Shown here: positions 34,157 to 44,849 of the stretch, piece after piece
How the letters are laid out: each line of letters begins with the position of its first letter
How positions within the stretch are numbered: the first letter of the stretch is position 1
Assembly: GCF_005845365.1 (NCBI RefSeq)
Contig: NZ_CP040509.1
Span: 558,001 to 622,000 of the forward strand
Length of the DNA stretch: 64,000 bases
Origin: Rhodoluna limnophila
Lineage (GTDB): Bacteria; Actinomycetota; Actinomycetes; Actinomycetales; Microbacteriaceae
Direction: 5' to 3'
The notes under the pieces: model-generated
What the model was told of the DNA's origin: nothing
Seen by the model: the letters and a program-made list of their open reading frames with translations, nothing else
Database searches by the model: none
Made by a program: the position numbers and the translations under genes

Positions 34157-35086
34157 GTGTTTCCTTTGTTTACAAAGATTCGCAACACCATTGCGAACAA
34201 TCCCCTCTTTTCTGCTGCCAGACTCCCGCTTTATGTCTGGCTTTCACTGGTTAGCCAGATACTCATCGTGGTTACCGGTGGCGTTGTGCGCCTAACCGGT
34301 TCAGGATTGGGCTGCCCAACTTGGCCGAAGTGCACCGAGGATTCTCTGATTACGGTGCCGGAAATGGGTTGGCACGGAGTTATTGAGTTTGCGAATCGCC
34401 TTCTGACCTTTGTACTGGCACTCATCGCCCTGCTTACCTTCGTTGTGATTGTTCGCCTCGGTCGCAAACTGAACCGCGGATTATTTGCACCGGCGCTAAT
34501 TCTTGGTCTTGGAATCCCAGCTCAGGCTGTCCTCGGCGGGTTCACCGTGTGGAGTCAGCTAAACCCATGGTTTGTAGGGGCTCACTTTGTCTTAAGTGCC
34601 ATCATGATTGCAATTGCCTCTTTGTTGGTTTTTAGAGCATTACCTCCGGTAGATGTTGCTGCCCCACGCAGCCTGTGGTTGACCGCAACACCGGTGGCAG
34701 TGGTTGGCGCGATCTCAGTGATCATCGGTGTTTTGGTTACCGGCGCTGGTCCGCACTCGGGTGACGCAGAAAGCATCAGAAATGGATTGGACCTGGAGCT
34801 GTGGCAACACCTGCACTCCTACCCCGCTTATGTCCTTATCTTGCTAGTCATTGCCCAGGCATGGATTCTCTGGAAGCGGGACCGATGGTCTAAGAATTTT
34901 CAGACCAAGGCAGTCCTGTGGCTACTGGTCGTTCTAATTGGTCAAGCAGCCATCGGAGTCGCTCAGGCTAGATTGGGCGTTCCTCCCCTGCTAGTTGGTC
35001 TCCACATGCTAGGTGCCGCAGTGATCTGTTCCATGCTGACTTTCCAGTGGCTTGCTATTAGGGGCAAGAGCCGAGGCTCAAACTAA
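34157..35086 (+). CDS. ctaA: Heme A synthase CtaA (COX15-like)
   Basis: A 309-residue polytopic membrane protein with about eight helices. Family motifs are TGGVVRLTGSGLGCPTWPKC, EFANRLLTF (His/Glu region), GGFTVWSQLNPWFVGAHF, VTGAGPHSGD and LHSYPAYVL. It converts heme O to heme A for aa3-type oxidase. The start is uncertain: GTG 34157, TTG 34166 and TTG 34121 are all in frame; 34157 gives a natural-length N-terminus. Its stop overlaps the phrB start (TAATG). Confidence 0.9.
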   Translation: MFPLFTKIRNTIANNPLFSAARLPLYVWLSLVSQILIVVTGGVVRLTGSGLGCPTWPKCTEDSLITVPEMGWHGVIEFANRLLTFVLALIALLTFVVIVRLGRKLNRGLFAPALILGLGIPAQAVLGGFTVWSQLNPWFVGAHFVLSAIMIAIASLLVFRALPPVDVAAPRSLWLTATPVAVVGAISVIIGVLVTGAGPHSGDAESIRNGLDLELWQHLHSYPAYVLILLVIAQAWILWKRDRWSKNFQTKAVLWLLVVLIGQAAIGVAQARLGVPPLLVGLHMLGAAVICSMLTFQWLAIRGKSRGSN

Positions 35087-36450
35087 TGTCGCGCCTATTT
35101 TGGTTCAGACGTGACCTCCGTCTGCAAGACAATGTGGCTCTGAACCAGGCGGTGGCCGGTGCAATTAGTGACGGCGACAATCAGGTGCTCCCCGTTTACG
35201 CTCTGGACTCCTCAGTTTTCGAGTCGCTCGAGGGCATTAGGCAATGGTCTCTGCACGAGTCCCTCAAGTCGCTGCAGCGCTCGCTGGGTGGCAACCTTTC
35301 CGTGGTGCTGGGTTCGCCGGCGGCTTCATTGGTTGACGCTGCTGCTAAAGCTGGCGTTTCGGTCGTCCATGCCACTAGAGCCTTCGATACCCGAGGAGTG
35401 GCCGAACAAAATGCGGTCGGTCTGGCACTTAAAGATGCTGGCATTTTTCTTCAACTTGACGATAGCTATTACGCTGTTGCTCCGGGGTCAGTGAAGAAGC
35501 CCGACGGCTCCCCCTATCGCGTTCACACACCATTTTTCAAGAACTGGTACCAGCACGGTTGGGCAAAGCCAGTTGCGCTCGCCGAAGGAGCCATTTGGCG
35601 CTCGATAGATGGGCAAACGGAGATTCCGCTGCCGACTAAAGATTCACCAATCAAAGTGACTGCTTCGGAGGCTTTTGCCGCTCAAACTTTCGAGCGCTTC
35701 AAGCACCGTGCGCTTGAAAATTACGGCGATGACCGAAACCGTGCCGACCTGTCGGGGACATCGCACCTGAGCCATGCGCTGGCCTTTGGCGAGATTCATC
35801 CGCGAACCATCCTTGCCGATCTGCAGGATTCTCCTGGCGAAGAAGTCTTCAGAAAAGAGATTGCCTGGCGGGAGTTTTATGCCGATGTCCTTTGGCATAA
35901 CCCTCACACCGAACACGATTACTACGAACCGCGATTCAAGGACATGCGCTACGACGTTGGCCCGGATGCCGATGCCAAGCTGCAGGCCTGGCAGCAGGGA
36001 AAAACCGGTTTTCCCATGGTGGATGCAGGTATGCGCCAACTTTTGGCCACGGGTTGGATGCACAATCGCGTTCGCATGATCGTTGCCTCATTCCTCATTA
36101 AGGATCTGCACCTTGAGTGGCAACTCGGCGCTGAGTGGTTCGAGCGCAATCTAAGTGATTTTGATCCGGCTTCAAACGCCCATGGCTGGCAATGGACTGC
36201 CGGTTGTGGCACTGATGCTTCGCCGTACTACCGAGTCTTCAACCCAGTACTGCAGGGATACAAGTTTGATCCTCGCGGCGACTACATCCGCAAGTATGTT
36301 CCCGAGTTAGCCCACATCTGGGGGCCAGAGATTCACGAGCCTTGGCTAAGGCTGGATGGTCTGTCGCAGGGCTATCCGAGTCGAATTGTCGATCACGCTA
36401 CCGAGCGGGACGAGTCGCTAGCTCGGCTAAAGGAAATTAAGAAGGACTAG
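35086..36450 (+). CDS. phrB: Deoxyribodipyrimidine photolyase (cryptochrome/photolyase family)
   Basis: A 454-residue photolyase. The N-terminal antenna domain starts [13 protein letters not shown]. The FAD-binding domain shows [48 protein letters not shown] and [10 protein letters not shown]. It repairs UV pyrimidine dimers with light energy. It is class I by layout; whether it uses a CPD or 6-4 substrate is inferred as CPD. It is coupled to ctaA by one base, though the functions are unrelated, and its stop overlaps the convergent ctaB stop by 4 nt. Confidence 0.93.
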   Translation: MSRLFWFRRDLRLQDNVALNQAVAGAISDGDNQVLPVYALDSSVFESLEGIRQWSLHESLKSLQRSLGGNLSVVLGSPAASLVDAAAKAGVSVVHATRAFDTRGVAEQNAVGLALKDAGIFLQLDDSYYAVAPGSVKKPDGSPYRVHTPFFKNWYQHGWAKPVALAEGAIWRSIDGQTEIPLPTKDSPIKVTASEAFAAQTFERFKHRALENYGDDRNRADLSGTSHLSHALAFGEIHPRTILADLQDSPGEEVFRKEIAWREFYADVLWHNPHTEHDYYEPRFKDMRYDVGPDADAKLQAWQQGKTGFPMVDAGMRQLLATGWMHNRVRMIVASFLIKDLHLEWQLGAEWFERNLSDFDPASNAHGWQWTAGCGTDASPYYRVFNPVLQGYKFDPRGDYIRKYVPELAHIWGPEIHEPWLRLDGLSQGYPSRIVDHATERDESLARLKEIKKD

Positions 36451-37322
36451 CCCAAGACCAAAGGGTCAACTGCAAGAGCCACAAACAGTAGCGTCAGGTA
36501 AATGTTTGAGATGTGGAACAGTGGCATCGGTTTGCTAATTTCACCCGTCTGAGCCTGCTTGAAAATTCTGTGTGCTGCCCAGATAAACCAGATTCCACCC
36601 GCGATTGCAGTGGACGAGTAAATCCAACCAAGTCCGGCTACCGGGATTAGCACCCAGGTGCTGACCGCAACGGCCCATGCGTAGAGGACAATCTGCATGG
36701 CAACTGTCTTTGGTCCACGCACAACCGGCAACATCGGAACCCCAGCACGCTCGTAGTCATCGCGGTACTTGACTGCAAGAGGCCAATAGTGTGGCGGGGT
36801 CCACAAGAAAATAATTAGGAATAGAACCCAAGGGGTCAACGACAGGTCGTTTGTTACTGCCGCCCAGCCGATTAGCACTGGAGCCGCTCCCGCAGCGCCT
36901 CCCCAAACGATATTCTGAGGGGTCCAGCGCTTGAGAAGCATGGTGTAAATCAGCACATAGAAAAGCACCGCGGCAAGAGAAATTAGAGATGCCAGCCAGT
37001 TGACAAGAAGGCCGAGCCAAAGCACCGATGCCAAGCCGATAATCCACGAGAAAACTAGAGCTTCGCGATTAGTGAGTTCACCAGTTACCAGCGGGCGGTT
37101 CTTGGTACGGCCCATGATTTTGTCAATGTCGGTGTCATAGACGCAGTTGAAGGCGTTTGCTGAACCTGCGCTCAGAGCACCACCGATAAGGGTCGCCAAA
37201 ACCAGCCAAAGATCCGGCATTCCGCCCTCGGCAAGCACCATCGTCGGAAGAGTGGTGATTAACAAGAGCTCAATTACACGTGGCTTGGTCAGCGCAACGT
37301 AGGCCTTGGTTTTTTTCAACAT
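36447..37322 (-). CDS. ctaB: Protoheme IX farnesyltransferase (heme O synthase) CtaB
   Basis: A 291-residue UbiA-family prenyltransferase starting at ATG 37322 ([16 protein letters not shown]). The longer open frame is discarded. The first Asp-rich motif is [19 protein letters not shown]; the second region includes [14 protein letters not shown]. It transfers a farnesyl group to heme B, the step before CtaA. It is divergent from tkt, an arrangement also seen in other actinobacteria. A TACACT element lies 8 nt upstream of the ATG. Confidence 0.94.
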   Translation of the reverse strand: MLKKTKAYVALTKPRVIELLLITTLPTMVLAEGGMPDLWLVLATLIGGALSAGSANAFNCVYDTDIDKIMGRTKNRPLVTGELTNREALVFSWIIGLASVLWLGLLVNWLASLISLAAVLFYVLIYTMLLKRWTPQNIVWGGAAGAAPVLIGWAAVTNDLSLTPWVLFLIIFLWTPPHYWPLAVKYRDDYERAGVPMLPVVRGPKTVAMQIVLYAWAVAVSTWVLIPVAGLGWIYSSTAIAGGIWFIWAAHRIFKQAQTGEISKPMPLFHISNIYLTLLFVALAVDPLVLG

Positions 37323-37330
37323 TTCTAATA

Positions 37331-37336
37331 AGTGTA
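37331..37336 (-). promoter_or_regulatory. -10-like element, near-leaderless, for ctaB
   Basis: TACACT on the minus strand lies 8 nt upstream of the ctaB ATG. There is no ribosome-binding site between. The leader would be 0-2 nt. Confidence 0.35.
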
Positions 37337-37516
37337 AATCAACGACATACTTCGTTATTCCTTCAAGTAGAAAAACACTGAGGTAGTAGACTTTTCCAAG
37401 AACTTGATTGGGTTTCAAGCACGTATTTGTGCCCATTTTTTAGTACTTCTCATGGCAATGGCGCCGAGCAAATTTTTTAGTCCCGATCTCATCTACAACA
37501 AGAAAAGGAGCTGCTC

Positions 37517-39607
37517 TTGTCAGCATTCCAATGGACCGAACTCGACACCAAGGCAGTCGACACAGCCCGAGTTCTAGCCGCAGACGCAGTTGAAAAAGTT
37601 GGCAACGGTCACCCTGGTACCGCAATTAGCTTGGCGCCAGTGGCCTACCTGCTTTTCAACAAAGTAATGCGCCACGATCCAAAGGATGACCGCTGGCTTG
37701 GGCGTGACCGTTTCATCTTGAGTGTCGGTCACAGTTCTTTGACTATTTACAACCAGCTTTACCTGCACGGATACGGCCTTGAACTTGACGACCTTAAGGC
37801 TCTTCGTACTTGGGGTTCAGCAACTCCGGGACACCCAGAGTACGGTCACACCAAGGGTGTTGAAATCACCACCGGTCCATTGGGTCAGGGCTTGGCATCA
37901 GCAACCGGTTTCGCATACGCATCTCGCTTTGAGCGTGGTCTATTCGACCCACAGGCCGCCGAAGGCCAGTCCCCTTTTGACCACTTTGTTTATGTAATCG
38001 CTGGCGATGGTGACATGCAAGAAGGTGTCACCTCAGAGGCCGCATCACTCGCGGGTCACCAGCAACTGGGCAATCTAGTTGTGATCTACGACTCAAACCA
38101 GATCTCAATTGAAGATGACACCAACATCGCCTTCACCGAAAGCGTCACCGCTCGCTATGAGTCATACGGATGGCACACCCAGACCGTTGACTGGAAGAAG
38201 ACCGGCAACTACGTTGAGGACCTCGAGGAGCTTTACAACGCCATCCAGAAGGCCAAGTCAGTAACTGATAAGCCATCGCTAATTACCCTTCGCACCATTA
38301 TTGGATGGCCGTCACCGAAGAAGCAGAACTCGGGCAAGATTCACGGTTCAGCCCTAGGTGCCGAGGAGCTTTCAGCGCTCAAGACCGTTCTAGGTTTTGA
38401 CCCGGAGAAGACCTTTGAAGTATCACCTGAGGTAATTGCTCACACTCGCAACACCGATCGATTTGACCGCGAACGTTCAGCCTGGGAAGCATCATTTGAC
38501 GCCTGGGCATCCGAAAACGCCGACAAGAAGCACCTGCTTGACCGAATCGTTGCTGGCGAAACCCCAGAAGGTCTTCAAGCTGCTCTTCCGGTCTTTGAGA
38601 ACGGAAGCTCAGTTTCAACTCGAGTAGCTTCGGGCAAGGTAATCAACGCAATTGCCGGAGTCATGCCAGAACTTTGGGGTGGTTCAGCCGACTTGGCCGA
38701 TTCAAACATGACCACAATCGCTGGCGCTAAGTCATTTGTTCCAAGCGAATGGTCGACCCACGAATGGAACGGCGACAAGTACGGTCGCGTTCTGCACTTT
38801 GGTATCCGTGAACACGCCATGGGCGCGATTCTCAACGGAATCGTTCTGCACGGAAACACTCGAGTGTTCGGTGGAACCTTCTTGATCTTCAGCGACTACA
38901 TGCGTCCTGCAGTACGTCTAGCTGCACTTATGGGTATTCCATCAATCTTCGTTTGGACCCACGACTCAGTGGCTCTTGGTGAAGATGGCCCAACCCACCA
39001 GCCAATCGAGCAAATTGCCACTCTGCGCGCGATTCCAAACCTAGACATGGTTCGCCCAGCCGACGGCAATGAAACTGCGTTCGCTTGGAAGACCGTTCTG
39101 GAGCGTCGTCAGGGTCCAGCTGGTCTTGCGCTTAGCCGTCAGAATCTTCCTGTGTATCCACGCGGCGAAGCTGACGAGACCGGTTCGGTTTATGCCGGTG
39201 CCGAAAACACCGCAAAGGGTGCGTATGTCCTTCTTGAAGCGGCAAACGGCCAGCCACAGGTAATCCTGATTGCTACCGGTTCCGAAGTTGAAATCGCAGT
39301 CAACGCTCGTATTCAGCTAGAGGCTCAGGGCATCGCCACTCGCGTGGTTTCAGCTCCTTGCCTTGAATGGTTCGATGAGCAGTCGGCCGAATACCGCGAG
39401 TCAGTTCTTCCTGCGGCTTTGAAAGCCAAGGTTTCAGTTGAGGCTGGCGTGAGCTTGGGTTGGAACAAGTACGTCGGACCATTCGGTCAGAGCGTCTCAA
39501 TTGAGCACTTCGGTGCTTCAGCCGACCCTAAGACTCTTTACCGCGAATTCGGCATGACTGCTGAGGCTGTCGTAACCGCAGCCCTAGCTTCATTTGCAGC
39601 CAACTAG
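37517..39607 (+). CDS. tkt: Transketolase
   Basis: A 696-residue transketolase. TPP and Mg binding is shown by IAGDGDMQEGVTSEA; the early histidine lies in GNGHPGTA, and the pyrimidine domain has HFGIREHAMGA and THDSVALGEDGPTHQP. It moves two-carbon units in the pentose-phosphate pathway. The TTG start at 37517 has a strong AAGGAG 6 nt upstream. It heads the operon tkt-tal-pgi-zwf-opcA-pgl. A small GCAC/GTGC repeat lies upstream, and the promoter is not clear. Confidence 0.96.
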   Translation: MSAFQWTELDTKAVDTARVLAADAVEKVGNGHPGTAISLAPVAYLLFNKVMRHDPKDDRWLGRDRFILSVGHSSLTIYNQLYLHGYGLELDDLKALRTWGSATPGHPEYGHTKGVEITTGPLGQGLASATGFAYASRFERGLFDPQAAEGQSPFDHFVYVIAGDGDMQEGVTSEAASLAGHQQLGNLVVIYDSNQISIEDDTNIAFTESVTARYESYGWHTQTVDWKKTGNYVEDLEELYNAIQKAKSVTDKPSLITLRTIIGWPSPKKQNSGKIHGSALGAEELSALKTVLGFDPEKTFEVSPEVIAHTRNTDRFDRERSAWEASFDAWASENADKKHLLDRIVAGETPEGLQAALPVFENGSSVSTRVASGKVINAIAGVMPELWGGSADLADSNMTTIAGAKSFVPSEWSTHEWNGDKYGRVLHFGIREHAMGAILNGIVLHGNTRVFGGTFLIFSDYMRPAVRLAALMGIPSIFVWTHDSVALGEDGPTHQPIEQIATLRAIPNLDMVRPADGNETAFAWKTVLERRQGPAGLALSRQNLPVYPRGEADETGSVYAGAENTAKGAYVLLEAANGQPQVILIATGSEVEIAVNARIQLEAQGIATRVVSAPCLEWFDEQSAEYRESVLPAALKAKVSVEAGVSLGWNKYVGPFGQSVSIEHFGASADPKTLYREFGMTAEAVVTAALASFAAN

Positions 39608-39640
39608 CCCAAATTTTTCCTAAGAAATCGGAGTAAATAA

Positions 39641-40741
39641 ATGTCAAACAGCCCACTAGCTCAGCTAGCCGCAAATGGCGTCAGCATCTGGCTTGACGAC
39701 CTATCACGTTCACGCATCGTCTCTGGCGGTCTGCGCGATTTGATCACCAACCGTTCGGTTTCTGGCGTAACTACCAACCCGACCATCTTTGCCGGTGCGC
39801 TGGCCAAGGGTGAGGGCTACCAGGCTCAGGTTGCTGAACTTGCTGCTGCGGGAGCATCCGCTGAAGAAGCAATCTTCGAAATCACCACCAAAGACGTTTC
39901 GGATGCCTGTGACATCTTTGCTGGCGTTTACGCAGAGACAAAGGGCTTTGATGGCCGCGTGTCAATCGAGGTTGAGCCTGGACTGGCAAACGACACCGAT
40001 GGCACCATCTCTCAGGCCAAGGAACTGTTTGCCAAGGTCAACCGCGAGAACGTAATGATCAAGATTCCTGCAACCAAGCCAGGTCTAGGCGCTATCACCG
40101 CAGTAATTGCTGCAGGTATCAGTGTCAACGTAACCTTGATTTTCTCTCTCGAGCGCTACCGCGAGGTTATCGCTGCTTACATCGCTGGTATCGAGCAGGC
40201 AAAGGCCAACGGCCACGATCTGTCAAAGATCCATTCAGTAGCATCATTCTTCGTTTCACGCGTTGACACCGAAGTTGACAACCGTTTGGTAACTGCTGGG
40301 CACCCTGAGTTGAAGAGCCAGGCTGCACTTGCTAACGCTCGTCTTGCCTACGAAGTATTTGAGCAGTCTTTTGCTACTGACGCTTGGGCAGCACTTGCTG
40401 CCGCAGGAGCAAACGTACAGCGCCCATTGATGGCATCTACCGGTGTAAAGGACCCAGCGCTGCTTGACACCCTTTACGTGACCGAATTGGTTGCTCCTCA
40501 GCTGGTCAACACCATGCCTGAGAAAACTATGGAGGCCGTCTATGACCACGGTGTTATTCCTGCCGCTTCAATCACCAACAACTACGAAGCTGCTCGCGAG
40601 GTTCTTGCAGCAGTTGAGGCCGCTGGAGTTTCATTGGCTGACGCAACTCAGGTTCTAGAAACCGAGGGTGTAGACAAGTTCATCGTTTCTTGGAACGAAC
40701 TAGTTCAGACCGTTGACACCGCACTCAAGGCGGCAAAGTAA
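39641..40741 (+). CDS. tal: Transaldolase
   Basis: A 366-residue long-form actinobacterial transaldolase. The motif [15 protein letters not shown] is near residue 38, and the Schiff-base lysine is in [24 protein letters not shown] and TDVK-like C-terminal features follow. It transfers dihydroxyacetone units between sugar phosphates. Its stop overlaps the pgi start by one base (TAATG). In some actinobacteria tal and pgi are fused; here they are separate but coupled. Confidence 0.95.
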   Translation: MSNSPLAQLAANGVSIWLDDLSRSRIVSGGLRDLITNRSVSGVTTNPTIFAGALAKGEGYQAQVAELAAAGASAEEAIFEITTKDVSDACDIFAGVYAETKGFDGRVSIEVEPGLANDTDGTISQAKELFAKVNRENVMIKIPATKPGLGAITAVIAAGISVNVTLIFSLERYREVIAAYIAGIEQAKANGHDLSKIHSVASFFVSRVDTEVDNRLVTAGHPELKSQAALANARLAYEVFEQSFATDAWAALAAAGANVQRPLMASTGVKDPALLDTLYVTELVAPQLVNTMPEKTMEAVYDHGVIPAASITNNYEAAREVLAAVEAAGVSLADATQVLETEGVDKFIVSWNELVQTVDTALKAAK

Positions 40742-42336
40742 TGTCGCTAAAGGTCGTTGTAGCCGGTACTGCCGCGGCAGCTGTTGCCAACAACATTGAT
40801 GCACTAGTTGCCGACAAGGTGGCTAGCCGCATTGCTGCGAAGGACTTTACCCTTTGGGGTAAGGATGCTGAATCAGAGTCAGCCATTCGTCTAGGTTGGG
40901 TCAACTCTGCAACCGACTCTGCTCCCCTAGTTGAGGGCATTTTGGCTCTAAAGGCCGAGTTCAACGCAAAGGGCGTTGACCGCTTTGTTCTTTGTGGAAT
41001 GGGTGGATCCTCGCTTGCTCCTGAGGTTATTACCCGCACCGCCGGTGTTGAGCTAGTTGTTTTGGACTCGACTAATGCCGACCAGGTTGGGGCTGCGCTA
41101 GCCGGCGACCTAGCTCGTACCGCGATCATTGTTTCTTCCAAGTCAGGCTCGACTGTAGAAACCGACTCTCAGAAGCGCATTTTCGAGAAGGCCTTCACCG
41201 ATACCGGAATCGATAAGGCCGACCGAATCGTTGTGGTTACTGACCCGGGTTCTCCGATGGAGGCAGCTGCTAAGGCAGATGGTTACCGTATCTTCAATGC
41301 AGACCCAACTGTGGGTGGCCGTTACTCGGCGCTAACCGCATTTGGTTTGGTCCCGTCTGGACTTGCCGGTGCCGATATTGCCGGTCTTCTGGCTGAGGCG
41401 GCTGAGGCTGCCGAGGTTTTGTCATCTGATTCAGTTGACAACCCAGGCCTGATTCTAGGTGCCGCCCTGGCTTGCACCCCAGGCGAAATGGGAAACCGCG
41501 ACAAAATTGGAATCGTTGCTGACGGAACTGAAATCATCGGTTTTGGTGACTGGGCCGAGCAGCTAATTGCAGAGTCGACTGGAAAGCTCGGCAAGGGCAT
41601 TCTTCCTGTAGTGCTAACCCCAACCAGTCAGGAACTCCACTCGGGTCTTGCCGACCTGGTTGCCGTTCACGTTCAGGCTGATGCAAAGCCGGTTTCCGGA
41701 GACACCGTATCGGTTTCAGGCTCACTGGGTGCTCAGTTCTTGCTTTGGGAGTACGCAACCGTAGTGGCAAGCCGACTGATTGGCATCAACCCGTTTGATC
41801 AGCCAGACGTTGAATCTGCAAAGATCGCAGCACGAGGAATGCTAGAGCAACGTGACGCTGTAATTCCTGCGCTGTTCACCGATGCAGGCATCGATGTTCG
41901 AAGCACCGAACTTGCTGTGTCAGGTACAACAGTTTCAGCTGCAATTGCGGCGCTGTTGGCTCAGCTTGACGATGACGAGGGCTACCTCTCAATTCACGCC
42001 TATCTTGACCGCACTTCAGTCGCCGAGGCCGAAGAGCTTCGCGACCTGTTTGCTGTCAAAACCCGTCGTCCTGTGACTTTTGGTTGGGCACCACGTTTCT
42101 TGCACTCAACTGGTCAGTACCACAAGGGTGGTCCGCGCCAGGGTGTTTACCTTCAGTTGGTTTCTGAGGCTGCTGCAGACATCCAAGTTCCTGGTCGTGA
42201 CTTCACCTTCGGTGAGCTGATCGCCTCTCAGGCAGCCGGTGATGCCAAGGTTCTTGGCCAGCTTGGTCGCCCGGTGCTGACACTAACTTTGGCAGATGCC
42301 AAGGCTGGCGTTGCACTTATCAAGTCAGCCCTCTAA
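40741..42336 (+). CDS. pgi: Glucose-6-phosphate isomerase (transaldolase-linked type)
   Basis: A 531-residue SIS-fold protein. GMGGSSLAPEVI and VVSSKSGSTVETDSQ form the phosphosugar-binding loops; the C-terminal half carries WAPRFLHSTGQYHKGGP with the conserved His and Lys. The sequence is unlike E. coli Pgi and resembles the Pgi half found next to or fused to actinobacterial transaldolase. It interconverts glucose-6-phosphate and fructose-6-phosphate, linking the pentose-phosphate genes to glycolysis. Confidence 0.9.
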   Translation: MSLKVVVAGTAAAAVANNIDALVADKVASRIAAKDFTLWGKDAESESAIRLGWVNSATDSAPLVEGILALKAEFNAKGVDRFVLCGMGGSSLAPEVITRTAGVELVVLDSTNADQVGAALAGDLARTAIIVSSKSGSTVETDSQKRIFEKAFTDTGIDKADRIVVVTDPGSPMEAAAKADGYRIFNADPTVGGRYSALTAFGLVPSGLAGADIAGLLAEAAEAAEVLSSDSVDNPGLILGAALACTPGEMGNRDKIGIVADGTEIIGFGDWAEQLIAESTGKLGKGILPVVLTPTSQELHSGLADLVAVHVQADAKPVSGDTVSVSGSLGAQFLLWEYATVVASRLIGINPFDQPDVESAKIAARGMLEQRDAVIPALFTDAGIDVRSTELAVSGTTVSAAIAALLAQLDDDEGYLSIHAYLDRTSVAEAEELRDLFAVKTRRPVTFGWAPRFLHSTGQYHKGGPRQGVYLQLVSEAAADIQVPGRDFTFGELIASQAAGDAKVLGQLGRPVLTLTLADAKAGVALIKSAL

Positions 42337-42348
42337 GGAGAAAACTTA

Positions 42349-43884
42349 ATGAGCAAGCTCTCAGCGGGCCACAACCCGCTTCGCGATGCGGGTGACCGCA
42401 GACTCAACAGAATTGCGGGCCCAAGCAGCCTGGTTATTTTTGGTGTTACCGGTGACCTATCCCGTAAGAAGCTGATGCCAGCTGTCTACGACCTTGCCAA
42501 CCGTGGCTTGTTGCCACCTGGCTTTGCGTTGGTCGGTTTTGCCCGTCGCGATTGGGAAGACCAGGACTTCGAAAAGGTAGTCAAGGAGTCAGTAAAGCAG
42601 TTTGCTCGCACGCCTTGGTCCGAGGAAGTTTGGCAACAGTTGGCCACCGGAATTCGTTTTGTTTCCGGTGAATTCGATGACGACGCGTCGTTTGATCGCC
42701 TCAAAGAGACCATCGAAGAACTAGATGCCAAGCGCGGAACCAACGGAAACCACGCGTTCTACCTTTCGATTCCGCCAAAGGCGTTCGCTCAGGTGTCGCA
42801 GCAGTTGAAGCGCAGCGGACTTGCTGATCCAAAGCCAGACCAGTTCCGCCGCGTGGTTATCGAAAAGCCATTCGGTCACGACCTCCAGTCTTCACGTGAG
42901 CTCAATGACGTGGTTGAAACTGTGTTCCCTCCGGACGCAGTCTTCCGCATTGACCACTACTTGGGTAAAGAGACTGTTCAGAACATCCTTGCTTTGCGTT
43001 TTGCAAACCAAATGTTTGAACCACTTTGGAACGCCAATTACATCGACCACGTTCAGATCACCATGGCAGAAGACATCGGTGTTGGTGGACGAGCAGGCTA
43101 CTACGACGGTATTGGCGCTGCTCGCGATGTGATTCAGAATCACTTGTTGCAGCTGCTTGCACTCACTGCAATGGAAGAGCCGGTTTCGTTTGATGCGGCC
43201 GACCTCCGTGCAGAAAAGGAAAAGGTTTTGTCGGCGGTTCGACTGCCGAAGGACCTTGGTCGTCACACAGCTCGCGGGCAGTACGCCGGCGGTTGGCAGG
43301 GTGGCGAGAAAGTTACCGGATTCCTTGAAGAAGATGGAATGAACCCGGAATCTGTCTCTGAAACCTATGCGGCAATGCGCCTGGACATTAACACTCGCCG
43401 CTGGGCAGGTGTGCCTTTCTACCTACGTGCCGGTAAGCGCCTTGGTCGTCGAGTCACCGAAATTGCCGTTGTCTTCAAGCGTGCACCGCAGCAGCTTTTT
43501 GCCGAAAGCCAAACATCAGCTCTCGGTCAAAACGCGCTGGTAATTCGTGTTCAGCCAGACGAGGGTGTGACCATGCGTTTTGGTTCAAAGGTGCCCGGTG
43601 TTGGTATGCAGGTACGCGATGTGACCATGGACTTTGGTTACGGACACGCATTTACCGAGGCAAGCCCAGAAGCTTATGAGCGTCTAATTCTTGACGTTCT
43701 TTTGGGTGACCCACCGTTGTTCCCACGCCACGAAGAAGTTGAGCTTTCGTGGAAGATCCTCGACCCGATCGAGGAATACTGGGCCAAGCAAGGCCAGCCA
43801 GAGCAGTACCGCCCTGGAACCTGGGGTCCAAAGTCTGCCGATGAAATGCTTGCCCGAGATGGGCGCGAGTGGAGAATCCCGTGA
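42349..43884 (+). CDS. zwf: Glucose-6-phosphate 1-dehydrogenase
   Basis: A 511-residue G6PDH. The nucleotide-binding motif FGVTGDLSRKKL is near residue 32, the substrate motif is RIDHYLGKETVQN with the catalytic His, and EKPFGHDLQSS follows. It oxidises glucose-6-phosphate, making NADPH. ATG 42349 follows AAGGAG at 42337-42342, between pgi and zwf. It is followed by opcA, its activator, with a 4-nt overlap. Confidence 0.96.
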   Translation: MSKLSAGHNPLRDAGDRRLNRIAGPSSLVIFGVTGDLSRKKLMPAVYDLANRGLLPPGFALVGFARRDWEDQDFEKVVKESVKQFARTPWSEEVWQQLATGIRFVSGEFDDDASFDRLKETIEELDAKRGTNGNHAFYLSIPPKAFAQVSQQLKRSGLADPKPDQFRRVVIEKPFGHDLQSSRELNDVVETVFPPDAVFRIDHYLGKETVQNILALRFANQMFEPLWNANYIDHVQITMAEDIGVGGRAGYYDGIGAARDVIQNHLLQLLALTAMEEPVSFDAADLRAEKEKVLSAVRLPKDLGRHTARGQYAGGWQGGEKVTGFLEEDGMNPESVSETYAAMRLDINTRRWAGVPFYLRAGKRLGRRVTEIAVVFKRAPQQLFAESQTSALGQNALVIRVQPDEGVTMRFGSKVPGVGMQVRDVTMDFGYGHAFTEASPEAYERLILDVLLGDPPLFPRHEEVELSWKILDPIEEYWAKQGQPEQYRPGTWGPKSADEMLARDGREWRIP

Positions 43885-44849
43885 TCGTTGATCTACCAAA
43901 CACAACCATTAGCAAGGTCTCAAAGCAGATCATCCAGATTCGCGAGCAGGGTGGCGTAGTTGCACTCGGTCGCGTTTTGACGTTGGTTATTGAAACCGAT
44001 TTTGAGGGCATTGAGCCTGCCATCAAGGCCGCTAACGATGCCTCACGCGAGCACCCGTGCCGCATCATCGTTTTGGCCGATGACAACTCAAACAGCGCTC
44101 AGAACGCCAAGTTGGATGCCCAAATTCGTGTTGGCGGAGATGCTGGCGCCTCTGAGGTAATTGTCCTGCGTGCCTTCGGTGAGGCTGCCAGCGACCCTGA
44201 GAGCCTTGTCACCGGCCTATTGCTGCCAGATGCTCCAGTCGTGGCCTGGTGGCCTGACGAAGCCCCTGCGAAGGCCGCTGACTCTGCGATTGGTCGAATT
44301 GCTACCCGCCGAATCACTGATGCTGCGAGCCAAAAAGACCCACACGCGTTTTTGACCCAACTTGCCAACACCTACACCCCTGGTGACAGCGACTTTGCCT
44401 GGACCAGACTTACCCCATGGCGTGAGCAGCTGGCCACCATCTTGGACCAGCCGCCATACGACAAGGTGCTTGGTGTTGAGGTAACCGGCCCGGTGGACTC
44501 CCCTAGCGTCGACCTTTTGGCTGCTTGGCTTGGCATTCAGCTCGGAGTTGAAGTAAACCTAATTCGCACACCGGCTGATGACCAAAAGCACGGACTCGTT
44601 GGCGTGAAGCTAAAGCGAGCATCAGGTGACATCGAGATCGTTCGCAATGAGCCGGGTGTTGCCACGCTGATTCAGCCATCACAGCCGACTCGCGAGATTT
44701 CACTGCCACGTCGGAGCTTGCGTGACTGCTTGATGGAAGATCTTCGCCGACTTGACCCAGATGAAATCTTCGGCAAGATTGTGACTCGAAGCTTCAAAGA
44801 GACAACGCCGCGCCCAACCGTCACGGCTGAGCGCAAGGCCACTAACTAA
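43881..44849 (+). CDS. opcA: Glucose-6-phosphate dehydrogenase assembly protein OpcA
   Basis: A 322-residue protein. I chose GTG 43881, giving (M)IVDLPNTTISKVSK, which matches the usual actinobacterial N-terminus. GTG 43869 is also in frame. Family features are RIIVLADDNS, EVIVLRAFGEAASDPESLV and PVVAWWPDEAP. OpcA promotes assembly and activity of Zwf in cyanobacteria and actinobacteria. It is coupled to zwf (GTGA overlap) and pgl (TAATG overlap). Confidence 0.92.
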   Translation: MIVDLPNTTISKVSKQIIQIREQGGVVALGRVLTLVIETDFEGIEPAIKAANDASREHPCRIIVLADDNSNSAQNAKLDAQIRVGGDAGASEVIVLRAFGEAASDPESLVTGLLLPDAPVVAWWPDEAPAKAADSAIGRIATRRITDAASQKDPHAFLTQLANTYTPGDSDFAWTRLTPWREQLATILDQPPYDKVLGVEVTGPVDSPSVDLLAAWLGIQLGVEVNLIRTPADDQKHGLVGVKLKRASGDIEIVRNEPGVATLIQPSQPTREISLPRRSLRDCLMEDLRRLDPDEIFGKIVTRSFKETTPRPTVTAERKATN

